A program made the position numbers and the translations under genes. Source: Archaeoglobi archaeon (lineage in GTDB: Archaea; Halobacteriota; Archaeoglobi; Archaeoglobales; Archaeoglobaceae). Taken from it: a DNA stretch of 57,270 nucleotides. Shown one piece after another: positions 24,464-33,742 of the stretch (positions are counted from its first letter, which is position 1; each line of letters begins with the position of its first letter). The stretch covers positions 1 through 57,270 of the forward strand of contig JAPDIY010000050.1 in NCBI GenBank assembly GCA_029259335.1. Direction: 5' to 3'. The notes under the pieces were generated by a model, which was given only the letters and a program-made list of their open reading frames with translations, had not been told where the DNA came from and did no database searches.

Positions 24464-25816
24464 TTACGTTCTTACCTTTCCCCTCCCCAGAGAGGCAAAA
24501 ATTCCCACAAAGCATAGGGCTGTGAATATTGTGAAGGAAAGCTTTGCGCTCTGTATTAGCTGAGGGTAGTATTCGGGAGTTATCTCGGCCCTTCCGATGA
24601 AAAGGGAGAAAACGAACATAACCAGTGCCATGCTGAGTGTCTGCCCAACCAATCGCATGGTCGCCACGGTTGCTGATGCAATCCCGAAAAACTTCCTCTC
24701 GACCGAGTTCATTATTGCGTTGGTGTTTGGAGAACTGAACAGTGCTAGGCCGAATCCAAGGAACATGAGATTAGCTATTATCATCTTCAGATCTGTTTCC
24801 ATTGTTATGCCGGTGAATAAAAAGAGGCTAAGCGTTGTAGCGGCCATTCCCGCTGACGCCACAACTCTTGGCTCTATTCTGTCAGACAACCAACCAGAAA
24901 ATGGAGCGAAGAGAGCCATTATAACAGGCTGAGAAATGAGTATCAGTCCAGCCTGCTGAGCATCGAATCCCTTGATGTACTGCAGATACAAACTCATGAG
25001 AAAGCCCACAGCGAAAGTTGCAGCGTAGTTTAGCAGTGCGGCAAGGCTTGAAAGAGAGAATGTAAGATTTCTTTTCAGCAGCCTGACCTCGAATACAGGA
25101 TACTCTCTTCTGCTCTCGTAAATCAAGAATGCGAACAGCAGAATGAATCCAGCGATGAGAAACGGAACTTTGAACTCCGAAAAGCCATAGATCAGAGAGA
25201 GGAGCATGAGCGCGTAGATTACTGAACCCAGCAAGTCAAACCTCTCCTCCCTCGCATCCGCCCACTCTTCCTTCAGATATAGCAGAGATATCAGCAGACC
25301 CAAAATCCCTAAGAAGCCGTTGAAGAGGAACACGCACCTCCATCCGAAATTCTGAGTCAGATAACCACCAAGAAAAGGTCCAAGGCTTAGGCCAGTGTAA
25401 ACCGCTCCGGTATTGATGCCTATCGCCTTTCCCCTCTTAGCCGGAGGATATACGGATGTGAGAATTGCAACGGCAGTGGCGAATATCATCGCCCCGCTAA
25501 TCCCTTGAAGAACTCTGAAGACTATGAGAGATTCGGCCGAGGGAGCAATGGCTGAAAGAACTGATCCGAGAGTGAATGTGGCAAGTCCGGCAACGAAGAC
25601 TTTCTTTCTCCCCTTTATGTCTGCAATCCTTCCGAAAGGTACCGAGAACATTCCGGCTGCAAGCAGATAAGAGGTGGCAACCCAGCCAAGGGTGATCGCA
25701 TCAACTTCAAATTCCCTACCGATTGATGGCAGGGCAACATTCGTTGCGGAGCCGATGAAGGGGGTGAGAAATGATGAAATGCATGCAGCAAGGAGAGCAG
25801 CATTGCGGATATCCAT
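24464..25816 (-). CDS. MFS drug-efflux-type transporter (DHA2/EmrB-like, 14 helices)
   Basis: The ATG at 25816 lies 26 bp after a TATA-like ACTTAAAAG, so I prefer it over the ATG at 25834; this gives 450 residues. The protein has about 14 hydrophobic helices and the motif FGRIADIKGRKKVFVAGL between helices 2 and 3. It also has the efflux signature TGLSLGPFLGGYLTQNFGWRCVF, typical of EmrB/QacA drug:H+ antiporters. Substrates cannot be predicted. It is upstream of btuC on the same strand with a 37 bp gap, but a separate promoter-like sequence precedes btuC. Confidence 0.86.
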   Translation of the reverse strand: MDIRNAALLAACISSFLTPFIGSATNVALPSIGREFEVDAITLGWVATSYLLAAGMFSVPFGRIADIKGRKKVFVAGLATFTLGSVLSAIAPSAESLIVFRVLQGISGAMIFATAVAILTSVYPPAKRGKAIGINTGAVYTGLSLGPFLGGYLTQNFGWRCVFLFNGFLGILGLLISLLYLKEEWADAREERFDLLGSVIYALMLLSLIYGFSEFKVPFLIAGFILLFAFLIYESRREYPVFEVRLLKRNLTFSLSSLAALLNYAATFAVGFLMSLYLQYIKGFDAQQAGLILISQPVIMALFAPFSGWLSDRIEPRVVASAGMAATTLSLFLFTGITMETDLKMIIANLMFLGFGLALFSSPNTNAIMNSVERKFFGIASATVATMRLVGQTLSMALVMFVFSLFIGRAEITPEYYPQLIQSAKLSFTIFTALCFVGIFASLGRGKVRT

Positions 25817-25870
25817 GCTGAATGTTTGTCGCATCGCTTTTAAGTTTTAGCTGAAATAGAGGAGGTAAGA

Positions 25871-27298
25871 TTAATCTCTCTTATACAGAATCCACTCAGG
25901 TGTTCCGGCTGGTATCGTGTAGTTCGGCGGGAATATGCCGAGCTTCCTCGCCTCCTCTTCAAGCCAGTCCCTGTAGTCTGGGTGGGCGAGGTGAATCATG
26001 GCTATAGCTCTGTCCTTTACTGTCAATCCTTTGAGATACGCAACTCCCCACTCCGTTGCAACAACCTGAACCATGCTTCTCGGAACTGTGACTGCAGAAC
26101 CTGCTGGCAGAATCGGAACGATTCTGGAAGAGCCGTTGTATGTCGAGTACATTGCAATAACACTTGCTCCCTGCCTGTCTCTGCTGAAAAGACATCCCAT
26201 CACGAAGTCAAGCTGCCCACCAGTCCCGCTGACCTGGTAAAGCTTGCCCGTGGGTGATATTATTCCCATCTGCTCCGAGTTTATCTGACCCATCAGGTCA
26301 GCCTGAGCAGCCTGGTTGAGAGAGAACATTTTGGGCTGCTGAGCGATGATGAAGGGGTCGTTGGTGTAATCAACCGGGTATGTAGCAACCTCTGGATTTC
26401 TGTCGAGGTACTCGTAGAGCTTGAGACTGCCAAAGGCGAATGTGAAGACACTCTTGCCCTTATCGAGCGTCTTTTTGCTGTTCGTAACTATCCCCTCCTC
26501 GATGAGTTCAAGAGTGCCATCTCCGATCATTTCAGTGTGCACACCGAGATCCTTGTAGCCAGCCTCCTTCAGCATCCTAACAACTGTGTCGGGCAATCCA
26601 CCAATTCCAACCTGAATTGTTGAGCCGTCCTGAATCAATCTCCTCCCCTTCGACTCTGCCTCTAAGATGTTTTCGGCAATCATCTCATCCTCTTTCGACG
26701 GTGGCATGGTGAAGGGCAGGAATGGTAAAGGCATTTCGTTATCTTCTACAATATAATCAACCTCAGAGATATGGATGCACTCATCATATCCACCATTCAC
26801 CCAAGGCATGTTTTCCTTGACAACAACAACGACCTTCTTGGCAACCTCTGCCAGCGCTTTTAGATGAGAGCAGGTTAGGCCGAAGTTGAAGTAACCGTGC
26901 TTGTCCATTGGTGTAGTGACAAGATAAGCAATGTCTATCGGTTCGTACTCGCGAGAGAACTCCCTCACTATTTTCGGAACATCGTGGTAGAGGTTGGGTC
27001 TGAAAACGCATGGCCCAAGCTCTTTACTGCGAGGCCTTACTGGGGCATAAAGAAAACCGCTCGACCACTCGAAAACTTCACCCGTTGGATCCGCTTTCAG
27101 AAATTCATAATTGGCGAGATCGATAAAAGTGCCAACCTTCACTTTTTTAAGCTCGTCCTTCCTCTTTGCAAGGTACTTGTCGATGATTAGAGCAGTGTTG
27201 GCAGATCCTCCAAGCTCTATGTGCATACCATTCTCTACAAGCCCTGCAGCCTCTTCAGGACTGATAAGCTTTCTTTCATATTCTTCTTTAACGTTCAT
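25871..27298 (-). CDS. 4-hydroxybutyrate/acetyl-CoA CoA-transferase family enzyme
   Basis: This 475-residue protein belongs to the acetyl-CoA hydrolase/transferase family. Features are an N-terminal LISPEEAAGLVENGMHIELGG, VGIGGLPDTVV, the catalytic-glutamate region LGVHTEMIGDGTLEL, and the C-terminal GTGGQLDFVMG with GSAVTVPRSMVQVVATEWGVAYLKG. This is the pattern of 4-hydroxybutyrate CoA-transferases (Cat2/AbfT) and related acid CoA-transferases. The enzyme would move CoA between acetyl-CoA or butyryl-CoA and a carboxylic acid, consistent with an organism that oxidises organic acids. It seems monocistronic. The exact acid is inferred from family resemblance. Confidence 0.88.
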   Translation of the reverse strand: MNVKEEYERKLISPEEAAGLVENGMHIELGGSANTALIIDKYLAKRKDELKKVKVGTFIDLANYEFLKADPTGEVFEWSSGFLYAPVRPRSKELGPCVFRPNLYHDVPKIVREFSREYEPIDIAYLVTTPMDKHGYFNFGLTCSHLKALAEVAKKVVVVVKENMPWVNGGYDECIHISEVDYIVEDNEMPLPFLPFTMPPSKEDEMIAENILEAESKGRRLIQDGSTIQVGIGGLPDTVVRMLKEAGYKDLGVHTEMIGDGTLELIEEGIVTNSKKTLDKGKSVFTFAFGSLKLYEYLDRNPEVATYPVDYTNDPFIIAQQPKMFSLNQAAQADLMGQINSEQMGIISPTGKLYQVSGTGGQLDFVMGCLFSRDRQGASVIAMYSTYNGSSRIVPILPAGSAVTVPRSMVQVVATEWGVAYLKGLTVKDRAIAMIHLAHPDYRDWLEEEARKLGIFPPNYTIPAGTPEWILYKRD

Positions 27299-27425
27299 TC
27301 TTCACACCTCTTCATTTGAGATTTATCCATAGTATTTAACTTTTTCCCAACTAAAAAACGCTCTGATTAATCCTTTAGGAAATCAGAACTGTAAATGATT
27401 TTATCTGATTGAAATTTTAAAATGT

Positions 27426-28655
27426 TTAGAATTCCTGCTGCTTGCCCCACTTCTTCATCCAGTATTCATTTATTACTTCAAGGGCTGCCAGTCTTTCGCC
27501 ACTCAGAAACCTTATACAAGCCCCCCCTGCTGTAGAGACGTGATTAAATCTCTCAGCTAGGCCAAACAACCTCGCTGCCGATGCGATGTGTCCTCCCCCT
27601 ACAACAGAATATTTGGCCTTTGTTGCAGCCTTCAAAACTTCATAAGTCCCCAGAGAAAATCTGTCATCTTCAAAAACTCCGGCAGGTCCATTTATGATCA
27701 CATAGTCGAATTCAGGTATCAAACTTGAGAATTGATTTACGCTCTCAAGCCCGATATCCATTATTCTGAGTTTACCATCAAAATTGCCTACTGGAACGTC
27801 TGCTCTAACACCATCTTTTTCCACACCAAAATCAACCGGAAGAACTATTCGGTCAGAATACTTTTCGAGCAAAGCTCTCATCTCCTCGTCATTCGCACCC
27901 TCCTTGTTATCTTCCACAACCTTTCTGTTAACCTCTCCGATATCCACACCCTTTAGCATCAGGAAGTAGTTGGCAACCACACCAGTCAGGATCGCCTTGT
28001 CCGCTATGTTGTTCTCAAGAACATTTTTCAGAACTTTCACAGAATCTTTGATTTTTGCACCGCCTAGAATGAATAATTTTCTTCCTTCTCCCTTCAACGC
28101 CTTGCTTAAAGCAGACACTTCTTTTTCCACAAGTCTTCCAACAACTGAGGGGATGACAGGAACAAAACCGACAAGAGAGGCATGGCTTCTGTGAGAAGCG
28201 GAGAATGCGTCGTTGACAAAAATATCAAAAAGACCCTTCAACTTTCTGACCATGTGCGATTCGGCATGTTCTTCAGCACTTCTGTTAAGCTGTTCTTCCG
28301 AGTAGAACCTCACATTTTCAAGTAAAAGAATTTCGCCGCTCTCCATTTCCTTGATCCTCTGGATCACGTTTCTACTGAATATCTCGTCAATGTAGTCAAC
28401 CTTTCTGCCGAGAAGTCTTGAAAGCGTCAAAGCGTGGCTTTCGAGGGTTGTGAAGTCCTTTCTTCCCGGTCTGCTCTGGTGGGCTAGCAGCACCAGTTTT
28501 GTGTCAGAAAGCTCTTCAATTGTCGGCAGGTGACTTTCAAATCTTGTTGTGTCGAGGATTGTGGAGTTCACGATTGGCGCATTCACGTCCAGCCTCAGAA
28601 GAACAAATTTGTCATAAAAGTTGATATCGTCGAGCGTTGGCAACCCATCAATCAT
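27426..28655 (-). CDS. pgk: Phosphoglycerate kinase
   Basis: The ATG at 28655 has GGAGG 4 bases upstream and gives 409 residues, the usual archaeal length. The longer start at 28706 adds an unlikely tail. The sequence has LLRLDVNAPI, the substrate-binding arginines in LLAHQSRPGRKDF, LENVRFYSEEQ, FVNDAFSASHRSHAS, and a C-terminal YSVVGGGHIASAARLFG and STAGGACIRFLSGE. The enzyme interconverts 1,3-bisphosphoglycerate and 3-phosphoglycerate in gluconeogenesis. It would also use the product of the form III RuBisCO encoded at 9771-11099. Confidence 0.95.
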   Translation of the reverse strand: MIDGLPTLDDINFYDKFVLLRLDVNAPIVNSTILDTTRFESHLPTIEELSDTKLVLLAHQSRPGRKDFTTLESHALTLSRLLGRKVDYIDEIFSRNVIQRIKEMESGEILLLENVRFYSEEQLNRSAEEHAESHMVRKLKGLFDIFVNDAFSASHRSHASLVGFVPVIPSVVGRLVEKEVSALSKALKGEGRKLFILGGAKIKDSVKVLKNVLENNIADKAILTGVVANYFLMLKGVDIGEVNRKVVEDNKEGANDEEMRALLEKYSDRIVLPVDFGVEKDGVRADVPVGNFDGKLRIMDIGLESVNQFSSLIPEFDYVIINGPAGVFEDDRFSLGTYEVLKAATKAKYSVVGGGHIASAARLFGLAERFNHVSTAGGACIRFLSGERLAALEVINEYWMKKWGKQQEF

Positions 28656-28867
28656 TAATCCTCCATCATGTTCTGACTTTAAAATTTTTCTGGAATTTTT
28701 TAGCACTTACAGTCAGGGCTAATCATTTTAGAACTTATAAAAATTAAGAAAAAAGCTGGTAGATCGTTGATAAAGCCTCTTGTATCCTGAAATCCTCACC
28801 ACAATGTGTCCTGACTGCTGATAGAGATATATAAAACAATTTATTTACTGCATAACAAAAATGTAAT

Positions 28868-30007
28868 ATGGAAATCACAGATATTGCGGGAGTTTACTGC
28901 AACGGAGTCAAAGAGGGGAAGTTCGGTCTTGGGCTGGTGAAATGCAGCGGTACGGTCGCTGGAGTTTTCACGAGGAACAAAATAAAGGCTGCTCCGGTAA
29001 TTGTCTGCACGGAGAACATAGCGGACGGATACGTGAAGGGAATAATCGTAAACAGTGGAAATGCCAACGCCTTTACAGGCGAGCAGGGGATTGAGGATGC
29101 GAGGGAGATGTGCAGGATAGCTGCAGGGCTTTTTGGCTGCAATGAGTGGGAGGTAGCGGTGGCATCAACGGGCGTGATAGGTAGAAGGCTCGACATGGAA
29201 TGGATAAGGGTGAAAGCCCCTGAAGTTTATGCTGGTTTGGGAAATACCAAGGCTCATGCGGACAATTTCGCAAGATCGATAATTACCACTGACAGGTTCG
29301 TTAAGAAGACTTGTTCGGAAAAAGCGAGGATTGCGGCAGTGGCGAAAGGGGCTGGGATGATTGCTCCAAACATGGCTACAATGCTCTGCTTCATCTTCAC
29401 CTCAGCAAAATTTGACAGCGGAGAGCTTTATGAGATGCTGAGAAAAGCCGTTGACAGATCCTTTAACAGACTAACGGTTGATGGGGATACCTCAACAAAC
29501 GACACGGTTCTTCTGGTTTCCACTGGCAGGGAAAGGGTGGATGCGGGAATTTTTGAGGAGGAACTTGAAAAGGTCTGCTACAGCCTTGCCAAGCAGATGG
29601 CGAGGGATGGAGAAGGGACGACGAGGGTTTTTGAGGTCGCTGTTGATGGTGCAGCGAGTGACGAAGATGCTGACAGAATTGCTAGGACTGTTGCAAGCTC
29701 TCTGCTTGTGAAAACAGCAATTTTCGGATGTGATCCAAACTGGGGAAGGATAGTTGCTGCTGTTGGATACAGTGGGGCAGATGTGGATGAGAAGATAACG
29801 CTATCCTTTGAAAATCAAACCGACAGAGTTTTGCTCGTTGATTGCGGTAGGCCAGTGGGGAATGAGAGGGAGGCGAGGGAGTTACTGAAGAACAGTGAAG
29901 AATTTGTAATAAAGATTGAACTGGAAAAGGGGAAGGGGAAAGGCTTCGCAATAGGTTGTGATTTGAGCTATGATTATGTAAAGTTGAACTCAGAGTACAC
30001 CACCTGA
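28868..30007 (+). CDS. argJ: Glutamate N-acetyltransferase (ornithine acetyltransferase family)
   Basis: This 379-residue protein has the ArgJ features VNSGNANAFTG, the autocleavage site MATM (cleavage before Thr171 in GAGMIAPNMATML), TVDGDTSTNDTV and FGCDPNWGRIVAAVGYSG. The family recycles the acetyl group from N-acetylornithine to glutamate in arginine synthesis, and some members also use acetyl-CoA. No other arg gene is in the window. AT-rich sequence (ATATATAAAACAATTTATTTA) precedes the ATG within a 212 bp divergent gap to pgk. The TGA abuts the stop of the convergent Lrp gene with no spacer. Confidence 0.94.
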   Translation: MEITDIAGVYCNGVKEGKFGLGLVKCSGTVAGVFTRNKIKAAPVIVCTENIADGYVKGIIVNSGNANAFTGEQGIEDAREMCRIAAGLFGCNEWEVAVASTGVIGRRLDMEWIRVKAPEVYAGLGNTKAHADNFARSIITTDRFVKKTCSEKARIAAVAKGAGMIAPNMATMLCFIFTSAKFDSGELYEMLRKAVDRSFNRLTVDGDTSTNDTVLLVSTGRERVDAGIFEEELEKVCYSLAKQMARDGEGTTRVFEVAVDGAASDEDADRIARTVASSLLVKTAIFGCDPNWGRIVAAVGYSGADVDEKITLSFENQTDRVLLVDCGRPVGNEREARELLKNSEEFVIKIELEKGKGKGFAIGCDLSYDYVKLNSEYTT

Positions 30008-30457
30008 CTAAATCTCGATGAGGTGTGTCTCTTTCACAACGTTCAGCACGAGCATGGTGTAGGTTTTCATCACTTTCTCCATTCCTGCAATTCTTTTCAC
30101 GAATGAGTTGAGATTCTCTCTGTTCTTGAATTTTGCAACTACAAGAATATCGTACTCCCCGGTAACGTCGTAAACTGCGGTAACATTCTTTTCCTTTGCA
30201 ATTTCCTTCTCAATCTCCACCAGATATCCTCCTTCCGCTGTGATGCCGATAACAGCAATTATGTCATAGCCAAGATAAGTATAGTCGATCACAGGGATAA
30301 ATTTCTTTATCACTCCAGCTTTCTTCAGCTTGTTTATTCTATTATAAACCGTGCCCTCAGCTACACCAACTTTTTCCGCAATCTCCTTCAGGCTCTTTCT
30401 TGCATCATCTTGCAGTTCCCTCAAAATTTTTATGTCAACTTCATCAATCTTTACCAT
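30008..30457 (-). CDS. Lrp/AsnC-family transcriptional regulator
   Basis: This 149-residue protein has an N-terminal helix-turn-helix, DIKILRELQDDARKSLKEIA and VAEGTVYNRINKLKKAGVI. The C-terminal RAM domain includes AVYDVTGEYDILVVAKFKN. Lrp/AsnC proteins form dimers or octamers and respond to amino acids or related metabolites. It converges on argJ, with stop codons directly adjacent, and is divergent from the Lhr helicase. Amino-acid control of argJ is possible but cannot be shown from sequence. The ATG at 30457 is preceded by an AT-rich intergenic region. Confidence 0.92.
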   Translation of the reverse strand: MVKIDEVDIKILRELQDDARKSLKEIAEKVGVAEGTVYNRINKLKKAGVIKKFIPVIDYTYLGYDIIAVIGITAEGGYLVEIEKEIAKEKNVTAVYDVTGEYDILVVAKFKNRENLNSFVKRIAGMEKVMKTYTMLVLNVVKETHLIEI

Positions 30458-30536
30458 GGATGGGTTTTATTTGAAAAATTTTTAAGTTTTTCTGTCAGAA
30501 AAAATTAAATTCTCCCTGACCTACTTCAAATCTGCG

Positions 30537-33227
30537 ATGGTGGGTAAGAAGCTAATGGATGCACTGAAAGCTGCAGGAATAGAAAGGCTGACTGATCTAC
30601 AGACTGAAGCATACAGAAAGATACTTTCAGGCAGAGATGCACTCATAATAGCCCCGACAGGTAGTGGGAAAACAGAGGCAGCTTTGATCCCTGTTTTTGA
30701 CAGAATAATCGGGATGGATAAAAAGGAGGGGATTATTGCCATCTATATCACACCCTTGAGAGCTTTGAACAGAGATATGCTGAGGAGAATAAGAAAGATC
30801 TCCGAGATGCTTAAAATAACTGTGGATGTTAGGCACGGAGATACACCGGAGAACGTGAGGGCAAGACAGTCAAAAAAGCCACCTCAGGTACTTATCACAA
30901 CGCCCGAAACATTCCAGATTCTTTTTCTCGGCAAAAAACTCAAGAAAGCTCTGAGAAATGTGAAGTTCGTCGTCATAGATGAAATTCACGAGCTCATCGA
31001 TAGTGAGAGAGGCGTGCAGCTTAGCATAGCAGTTGAGAGGTTAAGGGAGATTGCAAAGTTCCAGACCATAGGCCTTTCAGCAACGGTCAGCAAGCCAGAA
31101 GTTGTTTCGAGGTTTCTGGGAGCGAACGCAGAGGTTATCGAGTGGAGGGCTGAGAAGGAGTATGATGTAAGGGTTGTGAAGCCCGGACTCGATAGTGGGA
31201 TAGCGGAGGAGCTTGGGATTGATGAGGAAATCGCTGCCGAACTGAAATTTATTGCTGATGTTGTGAAAGAGCACGGATCTGCATTGATATTCGTAAATAC
31301 CCGACAGACCGCTGAAGCTCTCGGTATAAAGCTGAAAAAGCTGGTAAAGGCTGAAGTTCATCACGGCAGCCTTTCGAGGGAAGCGAGGGTTGAGGCTGAA
31401 GAGAGGTTTGCGAGGGGTGAGCTTGAAGCTCTAATCTGCACATCGTCAATGGAACTTGGGATCGATATCGGGCATGTGGATGTGGTTATACAGTACGGCA
31501 GTCCGAGACAGGTTGTGAGGCTCGTTCAGAGAGTCGGGAGGAGTGGACATGGTTTGGGGAGGATTTCGAGGGGTTACATCGTTGCCAGCAGCTTTGATGA
31601 CATACTGGAGTCGATTGCGATAGTCAGAAGGGCGAAGGAGGGGTTGCTTGAGGACGCAGAAATACACTTTGGTAGCCTTGATGTTCTTGCCAACCAGATA
31701 TGTGCATTGGCTCTTGAATACGGAAGAATTGACGCCGAAAAAGCTTACAGAATAATCAGGAAAGCTTATCCATACAGAACTCTCAGTTTTGAGGATTTTG
31801 AGAAAATCTGCGAGTATCTGAGTAACATCGGGAAAATATTCTACGATGATGGAGAGATTGGAGCGAGGAGGAACACGAGAAGGTACTTTTACAGCAACAT
31901 CTCGATGATTCCGGATGAGAAAAGATATAAGGTCGTTGATATCACCACGGGCAGAACCATCGGATCTCTCGACGAGAGCTTCCTTTCAACATTCAGTGGT
32001 GAAATTTTTGCGATGAAGGGGGAGCTATGGAAGGTTCTGAGCGTTGAGGACGTTGTGAAGGTTGAGCCAGTAGCGATGGAGGGCGAAATTCCTTCATGGG
32101 CTGGTGAGGAAATTCCAGTGCCTTTTGAAGTTGCTCAGGATGTCGGAGTTCTGAGAAACTGGATTGCAGGAAATGTCAGAGTTAAAGGGAAGAGAGGAGC
32201 GATTGAAGCTCTTCTGGAATTCACAAATGAAAATGCAGCCAAGTTTGTGGTTGATGTAATATCCAAACAGATTGAAAGGGGTTTTTCGATTCCGTCCGAC
32301 TCTCATATCGTTGTGGATGGTTCGGAGGGGATGGTGGTTGTCAACGCCTGCTTCGGACACAAGGTTAACGAGACCATCGGCAGAATACTTGCTTTACTAC
32401 TATCAGCAAGGAGAGGAAGCAGCGTTGCGGTTGAGATCGATCCATATCGCATAAAGCTTTCTCCTTCAAGGCCAGATGAAGTTTTGAGTGTAATTCAGTC
32501 CGTGGAGCCAGATAGCGTAGAATTTCTGGCTGAAAGGGCAGTTTTCGACACGAGATTGATGCAGTGGAAGGTTGTAAATGCTGCAAGAAAGTTTGGACTG
32601 ATTGACAAGGAGGACGAGTTGAGCAGGATTAACCTCAGAAACCTCGTTCTGAAGCTCAGAGACACTCCAGTTTACAGAGAGGCTCTCAGAGAGATTTTCC
32701 TTGAGAAGATGGATCTGGAAAAAGCAAGAGAAGTTTTCAGTGGCATCAGAAACGAAGAAATCGATATATCAGTTTACAGCGAGCTAAGTCCGATTAGCAC
32801 GGCTTCGAGGCAGAGAGCAATTGACGTTCTTGCCGTGAGGTCGTCTGAGGCGATACTGAAAGCTTTCAAAAAGAGGCTTGAAAAGGAGACCTGCAGGGTT
32901 TACTGTCTGAACTGCAAGGCGAGCTATACCGAGAAAGTTTCAGATTTCAGCAGATTCACGTGCATACGGTGCGGGTCGAGGATGATTGCAGTATTCAATT
33001 CAAGAAGGGATGTTAAGGAGTTCAAAAAAGAGGAGCTTTTCAGACTGGCAAATCTCGTGATGAGCTATGGAAAGATGGCTGTTTACGCTTTATCCACTTA
33101 CGGCATAGGGGCTGAAACTGCTGCAAGAATTCTTTCTAAGTTTTACCTGACAGAGGATGATTTCTTCAAAGCTCTGATTGAGGCTGAGAGGAACTACGTC
33201 AGAACGAGGAGGTTCTGGGGTAGCTAA
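30537..33227 (+). CDS. Lhr-type superfamily 2 DNA helicase with C-terminal zinc-binding motif
   Basis: This 896-residue protein has the Q-motif region LTDLQTEAYRKIL, Walker A APTGSGKTE, motif Ia TPLRALNRDM, the DEIH box VIDEIHELI, motif III GLSATVS and motif VI VQRVGRSGHG. The central domain and winged-helix-like region fit Lhr (large helicase-related) proteins, thought to act in DNA repair. Near the end CLNC and CIRCG (about residues 788-815) form a CxxC...CxxC zinc site. The gene is divergent from the Lrp regulator. Its TAA overlaps the cysC stop (CTAA at 33224-33227). Confidence 0.88.
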   Translation: MVGKKLMDALKAAGIERLTDLQTEAYRKILSGRDALIIAPTGSGKTEAALIPVFDRIIGMDKKEGIIAIYITPLRALNRDMLRRIRKISEMLKITVDVRHGDTPENVRARQSKKPPQVLITTPETFQILFLGKKLKKALRNVKFVVIDEIHELIDSERGVQLSIAVERLREIAKFQTIGLSATVSKPEVVSRFLGANAEVIEWRAEKEYDVRVVKPGLDSGIAEELGIDEEIAAELKFIADVVKEHGSALIFVNTRQTAEALGIKLKKLVKAEVHHGSLSREARVEAEERFARGELEALICTSSMELGIDIGHVDVVIQYGSPRQVVRLVQRVGRSGHGLGRISRGYIVASSFDDILESIAIVRRAKEGLLEDAEIHFGSLDVLANQICALALEYGRIDAEKAYRIIRKAYPYRTLSFEDFEKICEYLSNIGKIFYDDGEIGARRNTRRYFYSNISMIPDEKRYKVVDITTGRTIGSLDESFLSTFSGEIFAMKGELWKVLSVEDVVKVEPVAMEGEIPSWAGEEIPVPFEVAQDVGVLRNWIAGNVRVKGKRGAIEALLEFTNENAAKFVVDVISKQIERGFSIPSDSHIVVDGSEGMVVVNACFGHKVNETIGRILALLLSARRGSSVAVEIDPYRIKLSPSRPDEVLSVIQSVEPDSVEFLAERAVFDTRLMQWKVVNAARKFGLIDKEDELSRINLRNLVLKLRDTPVYREALREIFLEKMDLEKAREVFSGIRNEEIDISVYSELSPISTASRQRAIDVLAVRSSEAILKAFKKRLEKETCRVYCLNCKASYTEKVSDFSRFTCIRCGSRMIAVFNSRRDVKEFKKEELFRLANLVMSYGKMAVYALSTYGIGAETAARILSKFYLTEDDFFKALIEAERNYVRTRRFWGS

Positions 33228-33742
33228 AGGTATCCGAGCTCCTTCAGCTTTTCAAGTATCGCCTCAACCTCCTCCTCGACGCTCGTCCTGTCTGTATCGA
33301 GAACAACCTCAGGGTTTTCAGGTTCCTCATAAACACCGTCAAAACCCGTCAAGCCTTTGATCTCTCCTCTGAGCGCCTTAGCATACAAACCCTTTGGGTC
33401 TCTCTGGATTCTAACTTCAAGGGGACATCTCAGGTAAACTTCTACAAATCTGCCAATTTCTCTTCTTGCAAACTCCCTCCACTCTTTGTAGGGAGAGATT
33501 ACGGAAACCACCACGATAACCCCATTTTTTGCAAGCAGGTTCGCCATCTCTACAACAACCTTGTTGTGCATTTCCCTCTCTTCCTTGCTGAATCCGAGGT
33601 CTGGATAAAGCTTTGACCTCACCTTATCTCCATCAAGGTGTTCAACAGTGTAACCCATGGACTGCAGTTTCTCAACGATTGCCTTAGCAAGTGTAGTCTT
33701 TCCCGCACCACTTGGCCCGGTAATCCAGATTACGAAGCTCAT
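33224..33742 (-). CDS. cysC: Adenylylsulfate kinase
   Basis: This 172-residue protein has the P-loop GPSGAGKTT (9-17), LDGDKVRSKLYPDLGFSKEER, the VISPYKEWREFAR region and LTGFDGVYEEPENPEVVLDT, all features of APS kinase. It phosphorylates adenylylsulfate to PAPS. Dissimilatory sulfate reduction uses APS directly, so PAPS here suggests assimilation or transfer of sulfate groups. The ATG overlaps the stop of the upstream AP-superfamily gene (ATGA at 33739-33742), a strong sign of shared expression. Its own stop overlaps the convergent helicase stop. Confidence 0.92.
   Translation of the reverse strand: MSFVIWITGPSGAGKTTLAKAIVEKLQSMGYTVEHLDGDKVRSKLYPDLGFSKEEREMHNKVVVEMANLLAKNGVIVVVSVISPYKEWREFARREIGRFVEVYLRCPLEVRIQRDPKGLYAKALRGEIKGLTGFDGVYEEPENPEVVLDTDRTSVEEEVEAILEKLKELGYL

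Noticed and set aside
28760-28825. Possible C/D-box small RNA between pgk and argJ
   Set aside because: There are CTGA boxes and a weak TGAT-type box, but no proper C' box or terminal stem; not enough to call an RNA gene.
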